The notes beneath the pieces are model-generated. The model was not told the DNA's origin. It saw only the letters and a program-made list of their open reading frames with translations, and ran no database searches. Shown here piece after piece: positions 17,819-27,065 of a stretch of DNA of 64,000 bases. Origin of the DNA: Fodinibacter sp963707895 (GTDB lineage Bacteria > Actinomycetota > Actinomycetes > Actinomycetales > Dermatophilaceae); NCBI GenBank assembly GCA_963707895.1, contig CAVPRS010000002.1, positions 372,001 to 436,000 of the forward strand. Direction: 5' to 3'. The position numbers were made by a program, and so were the translations under genes. The stretch's first letter is position 1; each line of letters opens with the position of its first letter.

Positions 17819-20506
17819 ATGGCCCAGCTCGTCCACGACTTCGAGGCCGGCAGCATGGGCCAGAAGGACCTGTTGGGGGGCAAGGGCGCCAACCTCGCCG
17901 AGATGACCCGACTCGGCATCCCGGTGCCACCGGGGTTCACGATCACGACCGACGCCTGCCGCGCCTACCTCGCGTCCGGCACGGCGCCGGCCGAGCTCTT
18001 CGCGGAGGTCGACGACCACCTCGAGCGGCTCGAGGCCCGGATCGGTCGCACGCTGGGTGACGGCGAGGACCCGCTGCTGGTGTCGGTGCGCTCGGGCGCG
18101 AAGTTCTCGATGCCCGGGATGATGGAGACCGTCCTCGACATCGGCCTCGGCGACGCGTCGGTCGAGGGGCTGTCCCGGCAGACCGGCAACCCCCGCTTCG
18201 CCTGGGACTCCTACCGGCGCCTGGTGCAGATGTACGGCAAGACCGTGCTGGGCCTCGACGGCGACCGGTTCGAGGACGCCATCGACGCGGCGAAGGCCGC
18301 CAAGGGCGTCTCCTCCGACGTCGACCTCGACGCCGACGACCTGCGTGCCCTCGTGGCCTCCTTCAAGCAGATCGTCGCCGAGGACGCCCGGTCGCCCTTC
18401 CCGCAGGACCCGCGCGAGCAGCTGCGCGGCGCCGTGCTGGCCGTCTTCGACTCGTGGAACTCCGACCGCGCGGTCCTCTACCGCCGTCGCGAGCGCATCC
18501 CCACCGACCTCGGCACGGCGGTCAACGTCCAGGCCATGGCCTTCGGCAACCGCGGGGCCTCGTCCGGGTCGGGCGTCGCCTTCACCCGCGACCCGTCCAC
18601 GGGCGCGGTGGGCGTCTACGGCGACTACCTGCAGGACGCCCAGGGCGAGGACGTCGTGGCCGGCATCCGCAACACCCTGCCGCTGGCCGACCTGGAGTCG
18701 ATCGACAAGAACAGCTACGACGAGCTGCTCGCGATCATGCGCCGGCTCGAGGAGCACTACCGCGACATGTGCGACATCGAGTTCACCATCGAGCAGGGCC
18801 ACCTGTGGATGCTGCAGACCCGGGTCGGCAAGCGCACCGCTGCCGCGGCGTTCCGCATCGCCGTCGACCTGGTCGACGAGGGCGTCATCACCGAGGAGGA
18901 GGCCCTGATGCGGGTCACCGGTGACCAGCTCGCCCAGCTGATGTTCCCCCGCTTCGACCCCGAGGGCGCCCGGTCGCTGCTCGCCACGGGGATGAGCGCC
19001 TCACCGGGCGCGGCCGTGGGAGTGGCGGTCTTCGACTCGGATGCCGCCGTGCGGATCGCCGCCGAGGGCACGCCCGTGATCCTCGTGCGCCGTGAGACCA
19101 ACCCCGACGACCTGCACGGCATGGTCGCGGCGGCCGGCATCCTCACCAGCCGCGGAGGCAAGACCTCGCACGCGGCCGTCGTGGCGCGCGGCATGGGTCG
19201 CACCTGCGTCTGCGGCGCCGAGACCCTCGAGGTCGACACGAAGGGCAAGCAGTTCAGCACCCCTGACGGCAGCGTGGTGCGCGAGGGCGACACCCTGTCG
19301 ATCGACGGCTCGACCGGCGAGGTCTTCCTCGGCGAGGTCGCCGTGCGTCCCTCCCCGGTGGTGCGCTACTTCGAGGGCACCATGTCGGTCGGCGAGGGTG
19401 GCCCGGTGGTCGCCGCCGTCGACCGGCTCATGGCAGTCGCCGACAAGCACCGGCGGATGCAGGTGCGCGCCAACGCCGACAACGCGCCGGACGCCGCGCG
19501 GGCCCGGCGGTTCGGCGCCGAGGGCATCGGCCTGTGCCGTACCGAGCACATGTTCCTCGGTGCGCGCCGTGAGCTCGTCGAGCGGTTGATCCTGGCCGAG
19601 GGTGTCGAGGACCGCCAGGTCGTGTTCGACGAGCTGCTCCCGTTGCAGCGCGCGGACTTCATCGAGATCTTCGAGGCCATGGACGGACTGCCCGTCACGG
19701 TGCGCCTGCTCGACCCGCCCCTGCACGAGTTCCTCCCCGACTTCACCGAGCTGTCGGTCAAGGTCGCCGTGGCCGAGGCCACGGGGCAGCCGCACGACAC
19801 CGACTCGCTGCTGCTGCTCGCCGTGCACCGGCTGCACGAGGAGAACCCGATGCTCGGCCTGCGCGGGGTGCGCCTCGGCATCGCCATCCCCGGCCTGTTC
19901 GAGATGCAGTCCCAGGCGATCCTCGAGGCCGCGGCCATCGTGGCCGAGGGGGGCGGCCACCCACTGCCCGAGATCATGGTCCCGCTCGTCGGGGCGGTCG
20001 AGGAGCTGCGCAACATCCGCGCCGAGATCGACGACGCCGCCCACCGGGCGCGCGAGAAGCACTCGGTGCACCTCGACCACCTCGTCGGCACCATGATCGA
20101 GCTGCCTCGTGCCGCCCTGACCGCGGGTGACATCGCGCAGGTGGCGGACTTCTTCTCGTTCGGCACCAACGACCTGACCCAGACGACCTGGGGCTTCTCG
20201 CGTGACGACGTCGAGTCCAGCTTCTTCTCTCGGTACATGGAGGCCGGCATCCTCGGGGTGTCGCCCTTCGAGACCATCGACCGGCAGGGGGTCGGGCGCC
20301 TGGTGCGGATCGGCACCGACGAGGGGCGCGCCCGCAAGCCCGGCCTCAAGGTCGGCGTCTGCGGCGAGCACGGGGGCGACCCCGAGTCGGTGCACTACTT
20401 CGAGGAACGCGGCCTCGACTACGTGTCGTGCTCGCCGTTCCGGGTGCCGGTGGCGCGGCTCGAGGCAGGCCGGGCCGTGCTGGCTGCGGCCTCCTCCGGC
20501 GACTGA
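17819..20506 (+). CDS. ppdK: Pyruvate, phosphate dikinase
   Basis: Interconverts pyruvate + ATP + Pi and PEP + AMP + PPi. 895 residues, the usual full length. The N-terminal ATP-grasp starts DFEAGSMGQKDLLGGKGANL and includes SVRSGAKFSMPGMMETVLD. The phosphohistidine domain has SRGGKTSHAAVVARGMG with catalytic His451. The C-terminal PEP/pyruvate barrel has GIGLCRTEHMF, FSFGTNDLTQTTWGFSRDD and KVGVCGEHGGDP with catalytic Cys848. ATG 17819 is preceded by GAGGAGG. No fused regulatory protein is present. The gene has its own promoter and operator-like palindrome, and a hairpin terminator at 20561. No frameshift. Confidence 0.97.
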   Translation: MAQLVHDFEAGSMGQKDLLGGKGANLAEMTRLGIPVPPGFTITTDACRAYLASGTAPAELFAEVDDHLERLEARIGRTLGDGEDPLLVSVRSGAKFSMPGMMETVLDIGLGDASVEGLSRQTGNPRFAWDSYRRLVQMYGKTVLGLDGDRFEDAIDAAKAAKGVSSDVDLDADDLRALVASFKQIVAEDARSPFPQDPREQLRGAVLAVFDSWNSDRAVLYRRRERIPTDLGTAVNVQAMAFGNRGASSGSGVAFTRDPSTGAVGVYGDYLQDAQGEDVVAGIRNTLPLADLESIDKNSYDELLAIMRRLEEHYRDMCDIEFTIEQGHLWMLQTRVGKRTAAAAFRIAVDLVDEGVITEEEALMRVTGDQLAQLMFPRFDPEGARSLLATGMSASPGAAVGVAVFDSDAAVRIAAEGTPVILVRRETNPDDLHGMVAAAGILTSRGGKTSHAAVVARGMGRTCVCGAETLEVDTKGKQFSTPDGSVVREGDTLSIDGSTGEVFLGEVAVRPSPVVRYFEGTMSVGEGGPVVAAVDRLMAVADKHRRMQVRANADNAPDAARARRFGAEGIGLCRTEHMFLGARRELVERLILAEGVEDRQVVFDELLPLQRADFIEIFEAMDGLPVTVRLLDPPLHEFLPDFTELSVKVAVAEATGQPHDTDSLLLLAVHRLHEENPMLGLRGVRLGIAIPGLFEMQSQAILEAAAIVAEGGGHPLPEIMVPLVGAVEELRNIRAEIDDAAHRAREKHSVHLDHLVGTMIELPRAALTAGDIAQVADFFSFGTNDLTQTTWGFSRDDVESSFFSRYMEAGILGVSPFETIDRQGVGRLVRIGTDEGRARKPGLKVGVCGEHGGDPESVHYFEERGLDYVSCSPFRVPVARLEAGRAVLAAASSGD

Positions 20507-20560
20507 CCCTGGCGCTCGGCCCGGGTGAGCGCGACCGCGCATCGCGGCAGCCACGACGAC

Positions 20561-20590
20561 GGCCCGGTCCCGCCGAGGCGGGACCGGGCC
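20561..20590. terminator. Bidirectional hairpin terminator between ppdK and ssrA
   Basis: GGCCCGGTCCCGC (20561-20573) and GCGGGACCGGGCC (20578-20590) form a perfect 13-bp stem with a 4-nt loop. It is 54 nt after the ppdK stop and 28 nt past the tmRNA 3' end. Confidence 0.85.
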
Positions 20591-20618
20591 GGTCGCTGGA
20601 GTCGTGGGAGCGAGTCCG

Positions 20619-20987
20619 TGGTGGAGGTGGCGGGAATCGAACCCGCGTCCACTGACGGAACACCAGGGCTTCTCCGGGTGCAGTGCGCTAAGGATTTTCT
20701 CGGCCCCAGCGCTCGCGCGCACACGTCCGCTGACAGGCCCAGTCGAGTAAGAGTCCCGCGCCGTCCCCCGACATGACGACGCAGCAAGATCTCTAGATGA
20801 CGCTGGTTACTGAGTCGAGATCGAACTCAGGCCAACGGACTTCGAGGCCCGCCTCAGGCGGCGAGGGCGAAGTCGGTGCGCTTGGAATCGGCACCTGTTG
20901 GTTTGCACGGATCGTTTACGAGATAACCGTGCGTCCTCGACCCGCTTCCCCATGGCCTACCGACCAATGTCGAAACCGATCACCCCC
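20619..20987 (-). ncRNA. ssrA: Transfer-messenger RNA (tmRNA)
   Basis: The minus strand reads GGGGGUGAUCGGUUUCGACA at the 5' end and closes with a T arm (GCGGG-UUCGAUU-CCCGC) and CACCUCC-A-CCA. The 7-bp acceptor stem GGGGGUG/CACCUCC has one G-U pair. The resume codon GCC (20892-20890) opens a reading frame for tag ADSKRTDFALAA ending at TGA 20856-20854. The ALAA ending is the usual degradation signal for ClpXP-type proteases. Length is about 369 nt. With SmpB (32817-33296) it rescues ribosomes stalled on broken mRNA. CCA is encoded. The first G of the six-G run was taken as flanking. Confidence 0.97.
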
Positions 20988-21057
20988 CTGAGGGGGCTCA
21001 CTCCCACGCTGTGCAGTTGTGTCCGGTCGCCGCCGAGGCGTCGACCGGTTCGTTGCC

Positions 21058-21087
21058 AGTATGCCGTCCAACGGCCCGCCGCCCTAA
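21058..21087 (-). promoter_or_regulatory. Possible ssrA promoter
   Basis: On the minus strand CATACT (21063-21058) resembles a -10, with TTAGGG 18 nt upstream. A start here would give a precursor with a leader of about 65 nt, to be trimmed by RNase P as is usual for tmRNA. Confidence 0.3.
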
Positions 21088-21113
21088 CGGATTCCCCCGA
21101 CCGTGCCGACCGC

Positions 21114-21719
21114 TCAGCGAGCCGGGCCCCGCGTGGACCGACCGGTCACCGGCTTCGTCGCCACCTTCGGGGTGCCGCGCGGCCTGCTCTCGGGGGACGC
21201 GCCGTCGGGCGGGGCGCCGTCCGGTTCCGGGGTGCTCGACGGGGTGGGGCTCGGTGGCGGATCCGTCGGGGTCGGGGTGGGCGTGGTCGGCTCCGGGGTG
21301 GGCGTCGGCGTGCTCGGCGGCGGCGTGGACGACTCGCTCGGGCGCGGCGTGGGCGTGGGGGTCGAGGTGGGAGTCGGGGTCGGCGTCGGCATGATCGTCA
21401 TCGGCGGGGCGGTGGGCCCGATCGGTGGCAGGCCGTCGGGTTGGTCCGTGGACCAGATCGATGCCGTGGCGCCGCCATGGACCGTCGTGGTCCCCACGGT
21501 CGAGCCCCGGAAGCCAGAGGACCCGCCCTCGGTCACGCTCGTCGACACCCCTGACGGGTCGGTGTCGTCGGTGTCGAGCTCGGCCGGCCCACCGGCCACG
21601 AAGGTCATCACGGTGACAGCGAAGAGCCCACACCCTGCGACGCCGAGCGCCTGCAGGATGTTCGCTGCACCTCCCCGCACCGGTTTCCGGGCACCATGCC
21701 GGGCGGCCCCTGCTGCCAT
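21114..21719 (-). CDS. Membrane-anchored Pro/Thr-rich protein of unknown function
   Basis: 201 residues. A basic N-terminus (RHGARKPVRGG) precedes one hydrophobic segment (ILQALGVAGCGLFAVTVMTF), then VAGGPAELDTDDTD. From about residue 100 there is a long PTPTPTPTSTPTPTPRP-like stretch, then an acidic/basic tail. This is the architecture of a single-pass anchor with a stiff, wall-spanning Pro/Thr stalk, but no folded domain follows the stalk. No family was recognised. Coding on this strand is favoured because the membrane segment and stalk are typical, whereas the opposite frame gives only Gly/Val-rich sequence. It lies 33 nt upstream of the end of the dehydrogenase operon. Confidence 0.6.
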   Translation of the reverse strand: MAAGAARHGARKPVRGGAANILQALGVAGCGLFAVTVMTFVAGGPAELDTDDTDPSGVSTSVTEGGSSGFRGSTVGTTTVHGGATASIWSTDQPDGLPPIGPTAPPMTIMPTPTPTPTSTPTPTPRPSESSTPPPSTPTPTPEPTTPTPTPTDPPPSPTPSSTPEPDGAPPDGASPESRPRGTPKVATKPVTGRSTRGPAR

Positions 21720-21752
21720 GGCGACAAGCCTAGACCCGGGGAACGGCGGGCC

Positions 21753-24254
21753 TCAGCGGCGCGTGTGCACGTTCTCCGGGTCGTGTGGCGCACGGGTGTG
21801 CAGGCGCACCGAATGACGCGTCCCGCCGACGTCGACCGCATATCCTGCGGCGGTCAGGTCGCTGCGCGGAACGGGTCCACCATCTGGATCCCACACCCAG
21901 GTGAGCCCGACCGTGGCCCCCAGGGTCGCGCTCGGGGCGGCGCTGGTCACCTGACCGACCGGTCGGCCGTCGCGCAGCAGCAGCTCGCCACCCCACAGGA
22001 CGGTGCGCGGGTCGTCGACGACGAACGAGGCGAGCCGCCGCGGCGGACCCTCGGCCCGCTGCCGCTCCACCACGTCGCGGCCGACGAACGCCCGGTCCCC
22101 GGCCAGGTCGCAGGTGAAGGTCAGGCCCACCTCGACGGGGGTCCGGTCCGGGCCGAGCTCGGGGCCGAAGGCGCGGTAGCCCTTGTCGAGGCGCAGCGCG
22201 TTGATCGCGGAGTAGCCGGCAAGGCGCAGGCCCAGGTCGGGGCCGGCCTCGACGAGGCGGTCCCACACTCCGGTGGCCAGCTCGCTCGGCACGGTCAGCT
22301 CCCAGCCCAGCTCCCCCACGTAGGTCATCCGCGTGGCACGCACCGTGGCCGGGCCCAGGTCGAGGAGCCGGCTGGTCGCGAAGGGGAAGGCGTCGGTCCG
22401 CAGGTCGGCGCTGGTGAGCCGCCCGAGCAGCTCGCGCGAGTGCGGGCCCATCACGCCGAACACGGCGTGCGCCGTCGTGACGTCCTCGATGACCACCCGC
22501 CAGCCCGCAGCCACGTGGCGCCGCAGCCAGTCGGCGTCGCGCACCGGTGAGGCGGCACTGGTCACCCACAGCCACTCGTCGTCCGCCACCCGGGTCGCCG
22601 TGACGTCGGCCTCGTAGCCCCCGCGCGCGTTGAGCACCCCGGTGTAGACGGCGGAACCGACCGGCCGGTCGACGTCGGCGGTGCACACGAGGTGCAGCAG
22701 GGCGAGGGCGTCGGGCCCGTGCACCCGCAGCTTGCCGAACGACGTCTGGTCGAACAGGGCGACGGCGCCGCGGGTGGCGCGCTGCTCGTCATCCACCCAG
22801 TCGTGCCACTGTTGGCGCCCCCAGCCGTACGTCGCCGCCCGGTCGGGACGTGAGACGCCCTGGGGAGCGACGTGGTTGGGGCGCTCCCACCCCATCTTCG
22901 AGCCGAACCACGCACCTGCGGCCTCGAGCCGGTCGTGCACGGGAGAGCAGCGGAAGGGCCGGGCCGAGGTCAGCTCACGGTTCGGCCAGGGCACCGCGTA
23001 GTGCAGGCCGAGCACCTCGCTGACCCGTTCGCGCAGCCAGGGGGTGCTCGAGTGGAAGGGCGCGAACCGGCGCACGTCGACCAGCGCCAGGTCCTCCTGC
23101 GGCTCGCCCGCCACCACCCACTGCGCGAGCGCTCGGCCGGCGCCACCCGCCGACGCGATGCCGACCGAGTTGAACCCCGCCCCCACGAAGAAGCCGGCGA
23201 CGTCGGGCGACTCGCCCAGGATGAACTGGTTGTCGGGCGTGAAGCTCTCGGGGCCGTTGTAGAACTTGCGGATGCCGGTTCGCTCCAGGACGGGCAGGCG
23301 GTGCACGGCGCTCTCCATGAGCACCGAGAAGTGCTCCCAGTCCTCGTCGAGCAGCTGGAACTCGAACGGGTGGGGGATCTCCTCGGGCGAGACCCAGGGC
23401 TTCGCCTCTGGTTCGAACCCACCCACGACGAGGCCGCCGACCTCCTCCTTGACGTAGGTCCAGCCGTCCGGGTCGCGCAGGATCGGCAGGTCGCGGTGGA
23501 CCCCCTCGACCTGGTCGGTCACGACGTAGAAGTGCTCTGCCGAGTGCAGGGGCACCCCGACGCCGGCCATCGCGCCCACCGCCTTGGCCCACTGGCCGGC
23601 ACAGTTCACGACGACCTCGCACTCCACGTCACCGTGGTCGGTGCGCACGCCGCGCACCCGTCGACCACCCGGTGCGGCCGGATCGGCAACCACGTCGAAC
23701 CCGGTGACCCGCACCCGTTCCCGCACGCCGACACCGAGCTGGCGGGCGCCCCTCGCGAGCGCCTGGGTGGTGTCGGTCGGGTTCGCCGTGCCGTCGCCGG
23801 GCAGCCAGATCGCACCGGCGAGGTCGTCGGTGCGCAGCAGCGGGTACCGCTCTCCCGCCTGCGCCGCGGTGAGCAGCTCGCACTCCAGGTCGTAGGCGGC
23901 GGCGGTCGCGGCCGTGCGTCGCAGCGCCGTCATCCGGTCGTCGGTCCGGGCGACGATCAGGCCACCGCACTGCTTGTAGCCGGTGCCCAGGCCGGTCTCC
24001 GCCTCGAGCCGCTGGTAGAGCTCCGCGGAGTACTGCACGAGGCGGGTGCCGCTCTCGCTGGCCCGCAGCAGCCCGACCAGCCCGGCCGCGTGCCACGTCG
24101 TGCCGCACGACAGGGTGCCCTGCTCGAGCAGCAGCACGTCGGTCTCGCCGAGATGGGCCAGGTGGTAGGCCGTCGAGGCGCCGACGATGCCGCCCCCGAC
24201 GACGACCACCCGGGCCCGGGTGGGCAGCGGCGGCGCGGTCGTCGACGCACTCAT
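21753..24254 (-). CDS. FAD-dependent dimethylglycine/sarcosine dehydrogenase-like protein with GcvT domain
   Basis: 833 residues from ATG 24254, whose start overlaps the kinase stop (ATGA). The N-terminal FAD domain has the Rossmann motif VVVVGGGIVGASTAYHLA and the TWHAAGLVG segment. The His there is the covalent FAD attachment site in dimethylglycine and sarcosine dehydrogenases. The C-terminal half is a folate-binding GcvT domain (FDQTSFGKLRVHGPDALALL, then RMTYVGELGWELTVP and RLDKGYRAFGPELGPDRTPV). The enzyme is expected to demethylate an N-methyl glycine derivative and pass the one-carbon unit to tetrahydrofolate. Upstream genes suggest entry from choline or a related amine. The reading frame is intact. 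Confidence 0.92.
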   Translation of the reverse strand: MSASTTAPPLPTRARVVVVGGGIVGASTAYHLAHLGETDVLLLEQGTLSCGTTWHAAGLVGLLRASESGTRLVQYSAELYQRLEAETGLGTGYKQCGGLIVARTDDRMTALRRTAATAAAYDLECELLTAAQAGERYPLLRTDDLAGAIWLPGDGTANPTDTTQALARGARQLGVGVRERVRVTGFDVVADPAAPGGRRVRGVRTDHGDVECEVVVNCAGQWAKAVGAMAGVGVPLHSAEHFYVVTDQVEGVHRDLPILRDPDGWTYVKEEVGGLVVGGFEPEAKPWVSPEEIPHPFEFQLLDEDWEHFSVLMESAVHRLPVLERTGIRKFYNGPESFTPDNQFILGESPDVAGFFVGAGFNSVGIASAGGAGRALAQWVVAGEPQEDLALVDVRRFAPFHSSTPWLRERVSEVLGLHYAVPWPNRELTSARPFRCSPVHDRLEAAGAWFGSKMGWERPNHVAPQGVSRPDRAATYGWGRQQWHDWVDDEQRATRGAVALFDQTSFGKLRVHGPDALALLHLVCTADVDRPVGSAVYTGVLNARGGYEADVTATRVADDEWLWVTSAASPVRDADWLRRHVAAGWRVVIEDVTTAHAVFGVMGPHSRELLGRLTSADLRTDAFPFATSRLLDLGPATVRATRMTYVGELGWELTVPSELATGVWDRLVEAGPDLGLRLAGYSAINALRLDKGYRAFGPELGPDRTPVEVGLTFTCDLAGDRAFVGRDVVERQRAEGPPRRLASFVVDDPRTVLWGGELLLRDGRPVGQVTSAAPSATLGATVGLTWVWDPDGGPVPRSDLTAAGYAVDVGGTRHSVRLHTRAPHDPENVHTRR

Positions 24255-25150
24255 CGGGCCGCGGCCCGAGCGAGCAGGTCGTCGAACCGTGGGCTGCCGG
24301 CCAGGGCCCGCGCCGGCTCGAGCTTGTCCATCGACCACTCCCAGAAGTCGTAGTCGAGTGGGCTGGTGCCGTCCTGGATCATCCCCCACAGCGTCCACCC
24401 GTAGCGCGCCATCCACCCCCAGAGCTCGGCCCGCGCGACGAGGGCCTCGTGGTGGCCGCCGTAGTAGGCCGCACACAGCTCCACCAGGGCGTCATCGCCG
24501 AGAGCGGCCTCCGCCACGATGTCGCCCAGCTCGAACGAGGGCTCGTTCATGCCGGAGTACTCGTAGTCGATGATCCGCAGGTCACCGCCGTCGTCGATGA
24601 CGTTCGCCGCGAGCAGGTCGTTGTGGCAGGGCACGAGCGTCTCGGGCGCGAGGGTGAACACCTGCTCGACCCGCTCGGCGAACGGCTCGAGCTCGAGGTA
24701 GCCCGGCGGCATCCGGAACCCGCGTTCGCGCACGATGGTGAGGTAGCTGCGGCGCAGGGCGAACATGTCGAACCGCCCGACGAAGGGCGGACCGGCGTGC
24801 AGCCGGTGCACCGCCGCTGCGAGCCGAGCGAGGTTGGCGGCGACGTCGGCGTCGACCCAGGTGCGGCCGGGCAGGAACCCCACGACCATGACCCCGCGGC
24901 CCTCGAGGTAGTCGACGACCGGCGCCCCGACCCCGGCGGCGGCGGCCGCGAGGGTGTTGACGTGCTCGCAGTGCCGGTCGACACCGAGCAGCCCGGTCTC
25001 GGGGGCGGAGACCCGCACCACGACGTCGAGCCCGGTGTCGGTGCGCACCCGGTAGTTGGTGTTGGTCAGGCCACCGGGCAGGGGCGTCACGTGACGCCCC
25101 TGCCCGGTGAGGACGGGTATGCCGTCGAGCAGCTGGTCGAGGTCGCTCAC
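24251..25150 (-). CDS. Choline/ethanolamine kinase-like phosphotransferase (APH fold)
   Basis: 299 residues if started at GTG 25150 (VSDLDQLLDGIPVL). Motifs are LPGGLTNTNYRVRT (nucleotide loop), VPCHNDLLAANVIDDGG (Brenner HNDxxxxN catalytic loop) and LRIIDYEYSGMNEPSFELGD (metal-binding DYEY). These are closer to choline kinases than to aminoglycoside kinases. No stop codon separates it from the permease upstream: the frame runs straight from the permease C-terminus into this domain. It is therefore either a fused C-terminal domain or a separate gene hidden by an indel. The stop overlaps the dehydrogenase start, giving an operon of uptake, phosphorylation and demethylation. Confidence 0.85.
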   Translation of the reverse strand: MSDLDQLLDGIPVLTGQGRHVTPLPGGLTNTNYRVRTDTGLDVVVRVSAPETGLLGVDRHCEHVNTLAAAAAGVGAPVVDYLEGRGVMVVGFLPGRTWVDADVAANLARLAAAVHRLHAGPPFVGRFDMFALRRSYLTIVRERGFRMPPGYLELEPFAERVEQVFTLAPETLVPCHNDLLAANVIDDGGDLRIIDYEYSGMNEPSFELGDIVAEAALGDDALVELCAAYYGGHHEALVARAELWGWMARYGWTLWGMIQDGTSPLDYDFWEWSMDKLEPARALAGSPRFDDLLARAAAR

Positions 25151-26827
25151 CGTGGCGATCTCGTCAGGGCAGCGGGTCCCCGGTCCTCCGTCGTGCGCCT
25201 CGCCGCCGTGCGCCGACTTGCCGTGGTGCTCCATCGCGATCTCGTCCGCGGCGGTGACCCCCTCGGGCAGGTCGATCGTGGTCTTCGGGCCGGTGAACCA
25301 CTTCTTCGCGGAGAGGTGCCAGCCGATCCACAGCGCGAGGAGCGCGCCGATCACGACGATCGGCGTGTAGTTGACGGACTTCCAGGCGAAGTCGTCATCG
25401 AACGGGTTGCGCCGCCGGGGCGTCGGGAGGAGGGCCACGACCGAGGTGATGGCGATCTCGGCGATGGCGAGCGGCGCCATCCACTTCCACTTGGTGCCGA
25501 GGTTCCACTTGCCCTGCTTGAAGGCGGAACCGGCGCGCCAGCGCAGGAAGATCGGGATGGCGAACGCGACGTAGAGGCCGACGACGCCGATGGAGACGAC
25601 GGCGAAGAAGGCGATCGGCAGGAAGACCGGCGCGTCGTCGGTGCCGATGTTCACCTTGAACAGGGCGGGGAGGGTGAGCAGCGATCGCGACGACCGCCGA
25701 GAGGATGACGCCGTTCACCGGCACCCGGGTCTTCGACAGCTTGGACCAGTGCTCGGGCCCCGGGCACCGCGCCGTCGCGGCTGAAGGCGAACAGCATCCG
25801 CGACGTGGACGTCATGCACGCGGTGGTGCAGAAGAACTGGCCGACGGTGGAGATGAACAGGATGATCGCCGCCCACTTCCCGGTGGGCAGCGCCTGGTCG
25901 AAGATCGTCACGACCGCGCCGCCGCCCGCGCTCACGCCGTCGGCGTCCTGCACGGCGAACAGGAAGGTGAGCAGGAGGATCCAGCCGCCGATGGCCGAGT
26001 AGAAGATCGAGCGCCAGATGCCCTTCGCGGCCGAGTTGGCCGCGCCCTGGGTCTCCTCGGACAGGTGGGCGGAGGCGTCGTAGCCGGTGATCGTGTACTG
26101 GGTGAGGATGGCGGAGATCGGTAGCACGTAGAGGAGGAAGCCGGCCTCCGCTCGTCTCGCCGCCGAAGAACCCGGTGTTGTTGACCACCCGGCCGAAGAC
26201 GTCGCCGACGCTCACGTGGTTGTCGGGGATCAGGCAGAGGATGCCGATGATGATCGCCGCGCCGAACACGTGCCACCAGACCGAGATGTTGTTGATCCGG
26301 GCGAGCAGCCTGCTGCTGAAGATGTTGACGAGCGCAACGAGCACCAGGATGACGACGAAGTAGATGAACACCCGGTTGAGGTCACCGGAGGTGTAGCTCG
26401 CGTCAAGGCGCCCAGCGTGAGGTCGAGGAACGTGGCGGTGCCGTAGGCCACCGACGCGTCGATCGCGAGCAGGCCGATGAGGTTGAGCCAGCCGGTGTAG
26501 TACCCGGCCTTGGCGCCGCCGAGCTTGCTCGCCCACCAGTAGATGCCTCCCGACGTCGGGTAGGCCGAGACCAGCTCGGACATGCAGAAGCCGATGAGGA
26601 GGATGAAGGCCGAGACGATCGGCCATCCCCAGGCGATCGCCGCGGGCCCGCCGTTGTTCCAGCCGACCGCGAAGGTCGTGAAGCAGCCGGCGAGGATCGA
26701 GATGATCGAGAACGAGATCGCGAAGTTCGAGAATCCGGACCAGCGTCCGGTTGAGCTCCTGCTTGTAGCCGAGGTCGGCGAGCATCTGCTCGTCGTCGTT
26801 CAGGTGCACTGCCACGGTTGCTCCCAT
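25151..26827 (-). CDS. APC-superfamily amino acid/choline-type permease, five frameshifts
   Basis: Start ATG 26827 (MGATVAVHLNDDEQMLADLGYK). The pieces, joined by single-base corrections, give a 12-TM permease of the yeast HNM1/UGA4-like (choline/GABA) branch. The breaks are: extra C at 26740-26741 (NRTLSGFSNFAISFS); missing base after 26404 (LGAFDASYTSGD); extra base at 26141-26146 (SGGGFLLYVLPISA); extra C in 25758-25761 (AVPGPEHWSKLSKTRVPV); extra base at 25678-25682 (VAIALTLPALFKVNIG). Diagnostic segments are SELVSAYPTSGGIYWWASKL, TGYDASAHLSEETQ and TSTSRMLFAFSRDGA. Five breaks in 1.1 kb is far above the window average, so true decay cannot be excluded. It may be fused to the kinase. Confidence 0.8.
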
Positions 26828-27065
26828 GCGTCCGGCCGGCCCGGACGTGACCGGCGTCATAGTGGTGCGACGAGGGCGATGCTAGGGGCAACCGCGCGCA
26901 ATTGGTATGGGTTAGGGCCATTTATCGCCGCCCGGGCGTGGCGCCGTCCGCCTACGGATTCCGCAGGCAGGACAGCCCGGGCCGGGAGGTGTCCGCGTCA
27001 CTAGGCTGCACGCAACCGGCTCCGCCGCCGGGTGACGTGCCCACCCCGACCGGGAGGTCCCCACC

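Noticed and set aside
20619..20987. A tRNA gene at the CGGGAATCGAACCCG T-arm signal
   Set aside because: The T arm belongs to the tmRNA 3' end; there is no separate D arm or anticodon stem next to it.
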